The notes under the pieces are model-generated. The model saw only the letters and a program-made list of their open reading frames with translations, had not been told where the DNA came from and made no database searches. Positions 26,055 to 34,249 of a stretch of 64,000 bases of DNA are shown here, one piece after another (position 1 is the stretch's first letter; every line of letters begins with the position of its first letter). Position numbers and translations under genes: made by a program. Source of the DNA: Actinobacillus succinogenes 130Z (GTDB lineage: Bacteria; Pseudomonadota; Gammaproteobacteria; Enterobacterales; Pasteurellaceae); the NCBI RefSeq assembly GCF_000017245.1, contig NC_009655.1:806001-870000 (forward strand), written 5' to 3'.

Positions 26055-26280
26055 TTATTTGAAGGACTGTTTCCTATATTCAATAGGGTTCAGTCCTTTT
26101 AATTTTAACTGTATCCGTTCTTCATTATAATAACGGATATAGTCGTGAATGCTTTGCTCTAATTCCTCAATGGTATCAAAGGCTTGTCCGTAGTAACATT
26201 CTTCTTTCAACCGCCCGAAAAACTTTCCATCGCCGCATTATCTAAGCAATTCCTTTTACGAGGCATGCTTTGCATAATAG
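26055..26280 (-). pseudogene. IS3-family transposase OrfB, C-terminal remnant
   Basis: On the minus strand the segment encodes PRKRNCLDNAAMES, the conserved block around the last catalytic Glu of the DDE integrase, then after a one-base deletion in a T run (about 26226) continues as RLKEECYYGQAFDTIEELEQ, IHDYIRYYNEERIQLKLKG and LNPIEYRKQSFK with a stop at 26055. These blocks are typical of the C-terminal third of IS150/IS3 OrfB. The N-terminal two thirds, with both catalytic Asp residues, are deleted. Not functional. Confidence 0.85.
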
Positions 26281-26355
26281 CATGTTCCCTTTATATCTTG
26301 TTTGCCATAGGCTTTCCAATCATTGAATAATTATAGTATGACCGGACAAAACGAA

Positions 26356-26610
26356 TTACATTGCCGCTTGTCTGATAGCCAACCGTCCTGTTTTAACCGC
26401 TTGAACGATGGCTGATTTTCGCTCGGTTGTGTAATAGATTTTGGCATGCCCGGGCAACAAACCTGCCGAGCCCGAGCATCGATATCGAGCAAGTCGTTTT
26501 TCAATCAGGCTTTTATGAAGTGAAAAGCGGCTTGCGGTTAAGGATAAATGATGATTTTTCAAATAAAAATCAACCACTTTTTGTTTGAATGCCTAGTTAT
26601 ATTTTGTCAT
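26356..26610 (-). pseudogene. IS3-family OrfA, N-terminal remnant with nonsense codon
   Basis: An ATG at 26610 opens MTKYN and then meets an in-frame TAG (26595-26593). Beyond it the frame continues as AFKQKVVDFYLKNHHLSLTASRFSLHKSLIEKRLARY, an IS150-type OrfA helix-turn-helix region, and ends as VKTGRLAIRQAAM at 26356 where the internal deletion begins. The stop and truncation make it a pseudogene. Confidence 0.8.
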
Positions 26611-26778
26611 AAAAATCCGTACTTTAATCGGTTGGGAGTTTAGTCCAACTTTTGGAGTGCAGATCATTTCTCGGCGGTTTTTTATATCGGAAATACAGAA
26701 TAGTTTGGTAAAACGGTGAGAGCTGATTTTGCCCGTGGTCATACCAATAAATAAGTAACATTGATTTATTATATAGTT

Positions 26779-26851
26779 TAAGGGTGAGTCGTTTTTTGAC
26801 TCAAAAAGTAATGTTAAGGGTGAGTCGTTTTTTTGGGCTCAAAAAATAATG
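26779..26851 (+). repeat. Tandem 36-base repeat with homopolymer runs before the adhesin gene
   Basis: Two imperfect copies (26779-26813 and 26815-26851) share TAAGGGTGAGTCG, a T run of six or seven, a GAGTC/GACTC-type dyad and a CTCAAAAA-TAATG end. A run of six G (26866-26871) follows at the ribosome site of the adhesin gene. Such runs are candidates for slipped-strand length change. Confidence 0.7.
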
Positions 26852-26875
26852 GAACCAATAAAAAAGGGGGGAGGC

Positions 26876-28870
26876 ATGAAACTCAATGCACTAACTGTGG
26901 GGATGGTGGCTACGTTCGCAGCTACAACAGCAACATCATCCGATACCACAACGCTGATTTATGCAGAAAATACTGAGGCTAATGGTGTTATGCAAAATAA
27001 TGAAATTAGTTCGGCATATACTACACCGGCCAATTCAACAATGAGCAACGGTTCGACTTATGTTGCCTCTATAACAGGCACCGGTTATGGTAATACGGTC
27101 GTAGGTCAATACAATGAAGTGTTGACAACTTCAAACAGTTCCAGCGTTTTCGGTAATCAAAATAGTGTGAATGGCAGTAATGCCAACGCTTTTGGCGACG
27201 GCAATCAGGCATTAGGGGAATACGCGCAGGCGTACGGCGATACCAATAACGTAAACGGTTCGCAATCCGTCGGTTACGGTTATCACAATACCGTAGGAAC
27301 CTTTATCGGTGCGGATTCTGCAAATAATATTACCGCATTAAATACACTTTCAACCGTGGCTTCAAACAACGCGACGGCAGTCGGTTCCAATAACTGGGTG
27401 AACTCGCATAATTCCGTCGCTGTGGGCACAAACAATACCATTAATTCCGATGCAAATTCTACCCAATATTCGACCGCACTTGGTCAGGATATTACGATTT
27501 CAACCCGAAATGCCGTAGCTATCGGTCATGCAGCCAGTGTTTCTTCTGTAGCCGGGATTGCTATCGGTCGTTTAGCGAATGCCGGCGGAGTCACCGAAGA
27601 CGGCGCGGCAATTTCTATCGGTGTTCAAGCCAATTCTACCGGTAATGCTTCCGTTGCATTGGGTTATCAAACGGAGTCAAGCGGTATTGATGCTGTTTCA
27701 TTAGGTGCACATACTGTAGCTGATGCCACTTATTCTACAGCGGTAGGACGTTATGCCAGCGCAACTTTAAATGAATCTGTAGCCTTAGGTTCGGGTTCTG
27801 CAACGGGCGAGACGGCAACTGTTGAAACTTCGGCAACGGTGAACGGTATTACCTATAGCGGTTTTGCAGGACAACCGGCGCGTGAAGGACTTGTAGTGTC
27901 CGTCGGTAAGTCTGACAATAATACTTACCGTCAAATTAAAAATGTGGCGGCGGGTAATATTTCAATGGCGTCAACAGATGCGATTAACGGTTCTCAGCTT
28001 TATTTGGTTGCATCAACATTAGCTGATGAAATTAATAAAAAATCAACGCCGATTGATGGCGATTCGTTAAATTTTATCAACAGTACTACTGCAAATATTA
28101 CAGTCGATAACGGTAATGTGACGGTGGATGTAAATACGGGAAATATGACGACTTCGAACGGTAAAGCCGTTGCGGACGGTAATGTGACGACGGACAGTAT
28201 CGCGAAAGTCCAGAATGTTATTGACGCCGTAAATAATGTTAGCTGGAATGTTACGTCTTCCGTTGATAGTTCCACTGCAAACGATGCCACCAAAAACACT
28301 TATACGGCGACAGATAACAGCGTCAAAGCCGGTGATACGGTGACGATAAATGCCGGACGTAATGTGGAAATCAGCGGTTCGGGCAAAACAATCAACGTGG
28401 CGGTGTCCGATAATCCGGAATTTAATACGGTGACGGCTACTACGATTAATGCGAATAGCGTAACGGCGGATACGGTACAGGTGAATAACGGTCCGACTAT
28501 CAGCAGTGACGGTATTGATATGCATAATAAGAAAATCACCAATGTCGTCGCAGGGACGGCGGACACGGATGCGGTTAACGTCAGCCAATTACGTAACAGC
28601 ATAAATAATGCTAATGCCAATGTTCGTAGGGTAGATAAAAAACTGCGTGCGGGGATTGCGCAAGCCGGTGCGATGGCGAATATTCCGCAAGTGACGAAAA
28701 ACGGGGCAAGCGGTGTCGGCGTAGGCGTTGCCAATTATCGTAACGAAAATGCGGTGGCTGTAGGTTATTCTCGTTTATCCGATAACGGTAAACATATTGT
28801 CAAGCTTAGCGCCGGTGCGGATACTCGCGGTTACGGTATGACCGGTGCGGGTTATATGTACCAGTGGTAA
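26876..28870 (+). CDS. Trimeric autotransporter adhesin (YadA/Hia type)
   Basis: A 664-residue surface protein. The passenger (about residues 50-330) is built of YadA-like head repeats with spaced AVG, SVALG and NSVAVG elements (SVAVGTNNTINSDA, TALGQDITIS, AVAIGHAASVS, SVALGYQTESSGIDAVSLGAHTVA, STAVGRYASATLNESVALGSGSA). Two neck motifs follow (RQIKNVAAGNISMASTDAINGSQLY and KKITNVVAGTADTDAVNVSQL). The C-terminal 70 residues form the YadA anchor, ending GAGYMYQW. The N-terminus (MKLNALTVGMVATFAATTA) is a plausible signal peptide. ATG 26876 is chosen for its GGGGAGG site; ATG 26849 in frame is an alternative. An uptake signal lies within the head region near 27475. Likely role: attachment to host or to other cells. 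Confidence 0.9.
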   Translation: MKLNALTVGMVATFAATTATSSDTTTLIYAENTEANGVMQNNEISSAYTTPANSTMSNGSTYVASITGTGYGNTVVGQYNEVLTTSNSSSVFGNQNSVNGSNANAFGDGNQALGEYAQAYGDTNNVNGSQSVGYGYHNTVGTFIGADSANNITALNTLSTVASNNATAVGSNNWVNSHNSVAVGTNNTINSDANSTQYSTALGQDITISTRNAVAIGHAASVSSVAGIAIGRLANAGGVTEDGAAISIGVQANSTGNASVALGYQTESSGIDAVSLGAHTVADATYSTAVGRYASATLNESVALGSGSATGETATVETSATVNGITYSGFAGQPAREGLVVSVGKSDNNTYRQIKNVAAGNISMASTDAINGSQLYLVASTLADEINKKSTPIDGDSLNFINSTTANITVDNGNVTVDVNTGNMTTSNGKAVADGNVTTDSIAKVQNVIDAVNNVSWNVTSSVDSSTANDATKNTYTATDNSVKAGDTVTINAGRNVEISGSGKTINVAVSDNPEFNTVTATTINANSVTADTVQVNNGPTISSDGIDMHNKKITNVVAGTADTDAVNVSQLRNSINNANANVRRVDKKLRAGIAQAGAMANIPQVTKNGASGVGVGVANYRNENAVAVGYSRLSDNGKHIVKLSAGADTRGYGMTGAGYMYQW

Positions 28871-28879
28871 TTAATGTTA

Positions 28880-28907
28880 AACAGGGTGCTTGCCGCCCTG
28901 TTTTTTT
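28880..28907 (+). terminator. Adhesin gene terminator
   Basis: ACAGGG (28881-28886) pairs with CCCTGT (28896-28901), followed by seven T. Confidence 0.85.
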
Positions 28908-29033
28908 AGCTGTTTTTCGAAAATTCGCTGGTTTTTGACCGCACTTTATGATATAAAAGCGCGGTTATTTTTGGCTTGCCAAAATAATCAAATTTATTTT
29001 AGTAATAACACACACATATCGTTCGGGTAAATC

Positions 29034-29079
29034 GGGGTGCCAAACGGTCGGTTTACTTGGTATGTGGAGGCTCAACCCC
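29034..29079 (+). promoter_or_regulatory. rpsB leader (S2 autoregulatory RNA)
   Basis: GGGGTGCC (29034-29041) and GAGGCTCAACCCC (29067-29079) pair at their ends (GGGGT / ACCCC) and enclose an apical stem, the arrangement of the conserved gammaproteobacterial rpsB leader that S2 binds to repress rpsB-tsf. The rpsB start is 18 bases downstream. Confidence 0.75.
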
Positions 29080-29096
29080 AATAAAAGGAAAATATT

Positions 29097-29822
29097 ATGG
29101 CACAAGTTTCAATGCGTGAAATGATTAACGCAGGCGTACATTTCGGTCACCAAACTCGTTACTGGAACCCAAAAATGAAACCGTTCATTTTCGGTGCTCG
29201 TAACGGCGTTCATATCGTGAATCTTGAAAAAACCCTTCCGTTATTCAACGAAGCATTAGCCGAATTAACCCGTATCGCAAACAACAACGGTAAAATTTTA
29301 TTCGTCGGTACTAAACGTGCGGCAAGCGAAGCGGTTAAAGCGGCAGCGGTAGATTGCCAGCAATTTTATGTTAATCACCGTTGGTTAGGCGGTATGCTGA
29401 CTAACTGGAAAACAGTTCGTCAATCAATCAAACGTTTAAAAGATTTGGAAACCCAATCTCAAGACGGTACATTTGAAAAATTAACCAAAAAAGAAGCGTT
29501 AGATCGTTCACGCGAAATGGCTAAATTGGAATTAAGCCTTGGCGGTATCAAAGATATGGCGGGCCTTCCGGATGCTATTTTCGTAATCGGTGCGGATTAC
29601 GAACACATCGCAATTAAAGAAGCCAACAATTTAGGTATTCCCGTATTCGCGATTGTAGATACTAACTCAAGTCCGGATAATGTTGATTTTGTTATCCCGG
29701 GTAATGATGATGCCACTCGTGCGATTCAATTATATTTAACCGCGGCAGCTGCGGCAGTTAAAGAAGGTCGCAAAGCCGAACAAGCAGTTGAAGAAAAATT
29801 CTCTGAAGAGGCTGCAGAGTAA
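29097..29822 (+). CDS. rpsB: 30S ribosomal protein S2
   Basis: S2 is needed for S1 binding to the 30S subunit. The 241-residue protein starts [33 protein letters not shown], with [67 protein letters not shown], all typical of S2. The C-terminal tail is acidic and alanine-rich. It forms an operon with tsf, with an attenuator-type terminator between the two and an S2 leader in front. Confidence 0.99.
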
Positions 29823-29831
29823 TCCGGCATA

Positions 29832-29860
29832 AAAACAGGGAGCGAAGGTTCCCTGTTTTA
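29832..29860 (+). terminator. Attenuator between rpsB and tsf
   Basis: AAAACAGGGA (29832-29841) and TCCCTGTTTT (29850-29859), 10-bp stem. It would reduce but not abolish tsf transcription, as in the E. coli rpsB-tsf operon. Confidence 0.8.
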
Positions 29861-29950
29861 TTTCAAATTCTAAAGTGCGGTGTTTTTTTACGTTATTTTT
29901 AAAACGTCGCATTTCAATCAAATTCCAACTCAATTTTAGAGGGCAAGAAA

Positions 29951-30802
29951 ATGGCTGAAATTACAGCATCATTAGTTAAAGAACTTCGTGAACGTACCGG
30001 TGCAGGTATGATGGAATGTAAAAAAGCGTTAGTTGAAGCGAACGGCGATATCGAATTAGCAATCGACAACATGCGTAAATCCGGTCAGGCTAAAGCGGCT
30101 AAAAAAGCGGGTCGTGTTGCGGCCGAAGGTGTTATCGTTGCGCGTATTGCAAACGGTTTCGGCGTATTAGTTGAAATGAACTGCGAAACCGACTTCGTCG
30201 CGAAAGATGCCGGTTTCTTAGGTTTGGCAAATGAAGTAGCGGATTTTGCAGCGGCAAACAAAGGCACTGAAATTGAAGCATTAGCAGCACAATTTGAAGA
30301 AAAACGTGCGGCATTAGTGGCTAAAATCGGTGAAAATATGACTATCCGTCGTGTACAATACTTAGATGATGCACGTGCTTCTTACTTGCACGGTGCGAAA
30401 ATCGGTGTGTTGGTTGCCGGTCAGGGTGGTGACGAAGAGTTGTTCAAAAAAGTAGCAATGCATGTTGCGGCAAGCCGTCCGGAATATGTAAACCCGACCG
30501 ATGTTCCTGCCGATGTGGTTGAACACGAACGTAACATCCAGGTAGACATCGCAATGCAATCCGGTAAACCGCGTGAAATCGCAGAAAAAATGGTTGAAGG
30601 ACGTATGAGAAAATTCACCGGTGAAGTTTCGTTAACCGGGCAGCCTTTCGTGATGGATCCTTCACAATCTGTCGGTGACTTTTTGAAGGCGGCCGGTGCG
30701 ACAGTATCCGGTTTCATCCGTTTTGAAGTGGGTGAAGGTATCGAAAAAGTGGAAGAAGATTTTGCAGCTGAAGTGGCTAAAATCACCGGTGGTAACGCTT
30801 AA
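29951..30802 (+). CDS. tsf: Translation elongation factor Ts
   Basis: EF-Ts exchanges GDP for GTP on EF-Tu. The 283-residue product has the UBA-like N-terminal domain (SLVKELRERTGAGMMECKKALVEANGDIELAIDNMRKSG), the core with MNCETDFVAKDAGF (EF-Tu contact), and DPSQSVGDFLKAAGATVSGFIRFEVGEGIEKVEEDFAAEV at the end. It follows rpsB after 128 bases that include an attenuator and an uptake signal near 29872. The ribosome site is AGAGGGCAAG. A clear terminator ends the operon. Confidence 0.99.
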   Translation: MAEITASLVKELRERTGAGMMECKKALVEANGDIELAIDNMRKSGQAKAAKKAGRVAAEGVIVARIANGFGVLVEMNCETDFVAKDAGFLGLANEVADFAAANKGTEIEALAAQFEEKRAALVAKIGENMTIRRVQYLDDARASYLHGAKIGVLVAGQGGDEELFKKVAMHVAASRPEYVNPTDVPADVVEHERNIQVDIAMQSGKPREIAEKMVEGRMRKFTGEVSLTGQPFVMDPSQSVGDFLKAAGATVSGFIRFEVGEGIEKVEEDFAAEVAKITGGNA

Positions 30803-30824
30803 TTTTTAATTCACGAAATATGCT

Positions 30825-30851
30825 AAAAGCAGGCTGAATGCCTGCTTTTTT
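30825..30851 (+). terminator. tsf terminator
   Basis: AAAAGCAGGC (30825-30834) and GCCTGCTTTT (30840-30849), followed by more T. Confidence 0.9.
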
Positions 30852-30870
30852 ATTACCGATAATCTGAATA

Positions 30871-30894
30871 AAAAAACCATCTGAAGATGGTTTT
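30871..30894 (-). terminator. Terminator of the amidohydrolase gene
   Basis: AACCATCT / AGATGGTT stem with A6 on the left (T6 on the minus strand), 17 bases past the stop of the minus-strand gene. Confidence 0.85.
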
Positions 30895-30910
30895 AATCAG
30901 TAAACGGAAG

Positions 30911-31900
30911 TTAGACATCTAATCCTAAGACTTTACGTCCGTTGATACTGGCGATATTTACCATTTCATCCAGATTAGGGAAACGACATCCGGCCGCCAG
31001 CAGACTTAATTCCTGCCATAAATCTCCTTCGCATAACGGGACCATATAATCACAAATATTATCCGTACCCAGTGCGACGGTGATACCTTCCGGGATCATT
31101 TCGTCCGCCGGTGTTAATGCATTGTGGAACGGCATCAGTTCTTCTTTACGGTTACTGTCGATCCATGCCATCGGACAGGCAATCATCATCATCTTGGCCT
31201 GTCGCATTTTTTCATATAAGGCATAACGATACTCTTTGGAATGTGCGCCGATGGAAATACCGTGAATAGCAACTACTCTACCTTCCATACCGTGTTCGAT
31301 GGTTTTATCGCAAAGTTGTTCGGTTTCTTTTTCTTTCGGCGTATTGAATTGATCTACATGTACGTGGCACATAATACCGAGAGATTTCGCTTTATCCAGC
31401 AAAATGTCCATAGCTTCCAGCCCACGTCCGTAATCCAATTCGTCACGATAGGGTAACCCGCCGATCATATCCACCATTTCCGAACCGATATCAAACCATT
31501 TTTTGGCTGTCGGTTCGATCACGCCTTTTAATGTCTGATTGGCAAATTTTAATGTAATGTCGTTTTTGTAAATTTCACGGGCTTTATGGGCGGCTATAAT
31601 AGCGCGGTCTTCACAAACGGGATCGATGTCAACAAAGGTACCGAATGCCGTTACGCCTTGGGAAATCATTAATTCGATGGATTGACAGAAACGGGCATAA
31701 TAGTCTTCTACCGTCGATGTTCGTTTCACTTCATCTACTAAATCCCATTTTTGTTGAAGATTGCTGTTGTGGTAAATGCTGATTTTTTCGGGGGTCATGG
31801 TAAAAGCGCGGTCGGCGTGAGCGTGAGCATTGACCCAACCGCCTTTTTTGATGATTTCGTCTCGGATGTAGGTTTTAAAACTACGAACGTGATTCTTCAT
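30911..31900 (-). CDS. Metal-dependent amidohydrolase (cytosine deaminase-like)
   Basis: The 329-residue protein belongs to the amidohydrolase superfamily. Metal ligands expected in this fold are visible: H26-A-H28 in WVNAHAHADRAF, a strand-5 His in CHVHVDQFNT, a His in VVAIHGISIGAHS, and the strand-8 Asp in VALGTDNICDYMVPL. The HAHADR and HVDQ patterns are closest to the cytosine deaminase/N-isopropylammelide hydrolase group, but substrate cannot be told. There is no signal peptide, so it should be cytoplasmic. It is a single-gene unit with its own promoter at 32084-32112, a 177-nt structured leader and a terminator. The short N-terminus (the usual beta-sandwich half is largely missing) is notable for the superfamily. 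Confidence 0.8.
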   Translation of the reverse strand: MKNHVRSFKTYIRDEIIKKGGWVNAHAHADRAFTMTPEKISIYHNSNLQQKWDLVDEVKRTSTVEDYYARFCQSIELMISQGVTAFGTFVDIDPVCEDRAIIAAHKAREIYKNDITLKFANQTLKGVIEPTAKKWFDIGSEMVDMIGGLPYRDELDYGRGLEAMDILLDKAKSLGIMCHVHVDQFNTPKEKETEQLCDKTIEHGMEGRVVAIHGISIGAHSKEYRYALYEKMRQAKMMMIACPMAWIDSNRKEELMPFHNALTPADEMIPEGITVALGTDNICDYMVPLCEGDLWQELSLLAAGCRFPNLDEMVNIASINGRKVLGLDV

Positions 31901-32077
31901 ATATAACTCCGTAAAAAGAATAAATCGGTGAAATAAATGAGATTAGCGATAGACAGATGGGACTATGAAAAAAGACGCCAACCGACGAAGATTTGCCGGT
32001 GACACGGAAAGGAATGTTATAAAAAACTCTCTGATTTTTCATTAATAACATTGTCGTCTAGTCTCTATTGATGCTAG
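31901..32077 (-). promoter_or_regulatory. Long structured leader of the amidohydrolase gene
   Basis: On the minus strand the leader has a CTAG...CTAG pair near the 5' end, a perfect 8-bp AATGTTAT/ATAACATT stem, then ACCGGC pairing with GTCGGT (31994-32001 region) shortly before a run of six T. A copy of ACCGAC just upstream could compete for the same GTCGGT. The layout looks like transcription attenuation, but it matches no riboswitch class I recognise. Confidence 0.45.
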
Positions 32078-32083
32078 GTCGGT

Positions 32084-32112
32084 AGTATAATCGTCCGAGC
32101 GTTATTTTTCAA
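32084..32112 (-). promoter_or_regulatory. Promoter of the amidohydrolase gene
   Basis: On the minus strand TTGAAA (32112-32107), exactly 17 bases, TATACT (32089-32084). The -35 lies at the very end of the yejM coding region. Confidence 0.65.
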
Positions 32113-33901
32113 TAAAAGATCGGTTTTGCGTAAAAACATCCAGGAATAGACCGAGAGGCGGTCGGGTCGATGAAGTTTTTTCGTAAGTGCGGTCAAATTT
32201 TTGATAATTTCCTTTGCGATCAAGATGGTACTGCGTACCGTCCGTTACAATGATTACGTTTTGACGGTTATCCGCCAGTAAAATCCATTCCGTCGGGCGT
32301 TGGGTGTGGTCGAACAGGTTATGCCCTAACGTATAGTCCGTATTCGGGTTTTTCACCCAAAACAGGTTGTACATTAATGCGGGAAGTACGTCGATATGGC
32401 TGGTTAATTTGTTTTCAAGTCCCGTATTCAGCTCTTTCCAGGCAACAATCATCGGTACTTTTACGGCTTCCGGCGTGAAATATTCCAGTTGTTCCTTCTC
32501 TGTCTTTCGGAAGACATATCCGCGTTCCGAGGTAATAATTACCGCCGTATTTTCCAGTTGATTCTGTTCTCTCAACCGGGATAATATCCGGTGTAATAAT
32601 TGATCGGTTTGTGCCAGCTGCTGTTCATAAGCCTGTTGTTCAGCCGCTAAATCCGTATAGTTCTTTTGCTGCATGGTTTGGATCAAATCCAAACTGATGT
32701 AGCCGAACCAAGGCGTATCCGTTAGCCGGCGGTTAAACCATTCCTGCCAATTTTTGACCGCACTTTCGTTAGTTTTTTTGCCCCGCTTCATTCTTATTTG
32801 TGAAAACAAGGCTTGTTTGAATATGCTGTCTTTAAAGTTGGTGGCGGAAAATAAACCGAATTGGTATTGTTCCTGACGTAATTTATCCACTAGAACGGAA
32901 GACAGTTTTTGGTTTAATAAACTACCGGTATAGTTGGCGGTCAGCCCGTAGAATAACCCTGTGAGGGCGCCGTTGCCCGTTAGTCCGGTGGTATAATGAT
33001 TGGTAAACCGAGTGGATTGCGAAGCAAATTCGCTCAACATCGGCATTTTTTCCATTTGAACCGCATCTTGACGCAAGCCGTTAATAGTAATGATTAACAG
33101 ATTCGGTTTTTCCGTCGTGGTTTTATAGGTTAAGGTGTTTTTCGGGTATTCAATGGCAGGCGCATCAACCTGCCCTTCTTTGTCTATTTTTGCCTGATGT
33201 TCTTCTTTGTCCAGGAAGCCGTGTTTTTCCAGAAATGAACGTGCCGTCATCGGATAGGACAATGGGAAATTCGATTTCTGCATGGTAATCGGACGATAAA
33301 TTGCAGCATCCGCCCAGGCGTAAATCAAATGGGAAAAAATAAAGAGCGTAGTAAAACCGAAACCGACCGGACGGATCCATTTCTGTCGTTCCAGACTTCT
33401 CAGTTTATGCCATGCCCAACGGGAAAAGACCATCTGTACGAGTAGCAAAAAAGGCATGGGCGTGAAGAAAATCTGCCAGTCGCGGGATAATTCGCCGTTT
33501 TCGGGGTTTACCAGCAAGTTCCACACTACGGAGGTAAGGTGCAGATTAAAACGGGCGAACACTTCCGTATCCACCAATAATAAAGTGGTGGCCAGAGTAG
33601 CTATAATCACGGAAATGCCGCGAAAGGTACGTTCGTTTTTGATGATGAAGCTGAGCGGAAAGATAACGAGCAGATAAATTGAAAAACTGACGAAACTGAA
33701 ATGCCCGAGCAAACTAATGAAAAAGTACAGTTTGCCAAAAAAAGTATTCGGCCAGTCAATAATGAATGCGTAACGGGAACCGATTAAAACGGCCCAAATG
33801 ATATTGAAAAATGCAAACCAGTGTCCCCAGGATATTTTCTGGGAGGTTTGTTCCCGATATTGCCGATCGAATTTGATTTTGCCGTTTTTAAACCAAAGCA
33901 T
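32102..33901 (-). CDS. yejM: Inner-membrane LPS-sensing protein YejM/PbgA (LapC)
   Basis: The 599-residue product has five hydrophobic segments in its first 190 residues (DUF3413; ISWGHWFAFFNIIWAVLIGSRYAF, LLGHFSFVSFSIYLLVIFPLSF and others), then a periplasmic sulfatase/alkaline-phosphatase-like domain from about residue 260 (KPNLLIITINGLRQDAV, THYTTGLTGNGALTGLFYGL, NTAVIITSERGY). E. coli YejM (LapC/PbgA) senses lipid A in the inner membrane and controls LpxC turnover through LapB. The metal site residues of true sulfatases seem only partly kept, consistent with a non-catalytic sensor. It follows yejL on the same strand and faces yejK as in E. coli. Confidence 0.93.
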   Translation of the reverse strand: MLWFKNGKIKFDRQYREQTSQKISWGHWFAFFNIIWAVLIGSRYAFIIDWPNTFFGKLYFFISLLGHFSFVSFSIYLLVIFPLSFIIKNERTFRGISVIIATLATTLLLVDTEVFARFNLHLTSVVWNLLVNPENGELSRDWQIFFTPMPFLLLVQMVFSRWAWHKLRSLERQKWIRPVGFGFTTLFIFSHLIYAWADAAIYRPITMQKSNFPLSYPMTARSFLEKHGFLDKEEHQAKIDKEGQVDAPAIEYPKNTLTYKTTTEKPNLLIITINGLRQDAVQMEKMPMLSEFASQSTRFTNHYTTGLTGNGALTGLFYGLTANYTGSLLNQKLSSVLVDKLRQEQYQFGLFSATNFKDSIFKQALFSQIRMKRGKKTNESAVKNWQEWFNRRLTDTPWFGYISLDLIQTMQQKNYTDLAAEQQAYEQQLAQTDQLLHRILSRLREQNQLENTAVIITSERGYVFRKTEKEQLEYFTPEAVKVPMIVAWKELNTGLENKLTSHIDVLPALMYNLFWVKNPNTDYTLGHNLFDHTQRPTEWILLADNRQNVIIVTDGTQYHLDRKGNYQKFDRTYEKTSSTRPPLGLFLDVFTQNRSFIEK

Positions 33902-33922
33902 ACGCGTTCCGGTACCAGTCGT

Positions 33923-34138
33923 TTATTTTTTTACCGAATTCATTAACGCATCGGAAAATGCCTGTGCCAGTGCCGCTTGTTGATGGGTCCCTACGCTGCT
34001 GGCGAGTAAATTGGTGACCATATTGCCTAGGACGATAAGCGATAATTCTACAGGAGCCTGATGTTTTTCCAACACGGCGATCATGTCGTGCAAAACCGCA
34101 TCAACTTGTTTGTCCGAATATTTTGAATTTTTAGCCAT
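33923..34138 (-). CDS. yejL: YejL family protein (UPF0352)
   Basis: A 71-residue helical protein, MAKNSKYSDKQVDAVLHDMIAVLEKHQAPVELSLIVLGNMVTNLLASSV, matching the UPF0352/YejL family. Function is unknown. It precedes yejM by 21 bases on the same strand, and is divergent from yejK, exactly the enterobacterial arrangement, so yejL-yejM is probably one transcript. Confidence 0.93.
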   Translation of the reverse strand: MAKNSKYSDKQVDAVLHDMIAVLEKHQAPVELSLIVLGNMVTNLLASSVGTHQQAALAQAFSDALMNSVKK

Positions 34139-34249
34139 AACCAGATCTGAAATACGGTGGATTTAATTGCGTGATCCTATCACATTTTCATATAAAGTGC
34201 GGTTATAATTAGCGTCGTTTTATAAATTTCTTTTCATTCGGGTGATAAA

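Larger units (their letters stand above)
26034..26661 (-). mobile_element. Internally deleted IS3-family element (IS150-like) with target duplication
   Basis: Terminal inverted repeats are TGACTTCCAAAAGTTAGACT (26034-26053) and the complement of 26642-26661, TGCACTCCAAAAGTTGGACT, matching at 16 of 20 bases and ending in TG...CA like IS3-family elements. Identical GATC copies flank it (26030-26033 and 26662-26665), a 4-bp target duplication. Inside are the start of orfA with an early stop and the end of orfB with a frameshift; the middle, including most of the DDE core, is missing. About 628 bp remain of an expected 1.2 kb, so it cannot move by itself. Confidence 0.85.

Noticed and set aside
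28067..28588. 173-residue ORF antisense to the adhesin
   Set aside because: The sense strand has clear adhesin neck and anchor motifs; the antisense frame is open because of repetitive codon use.
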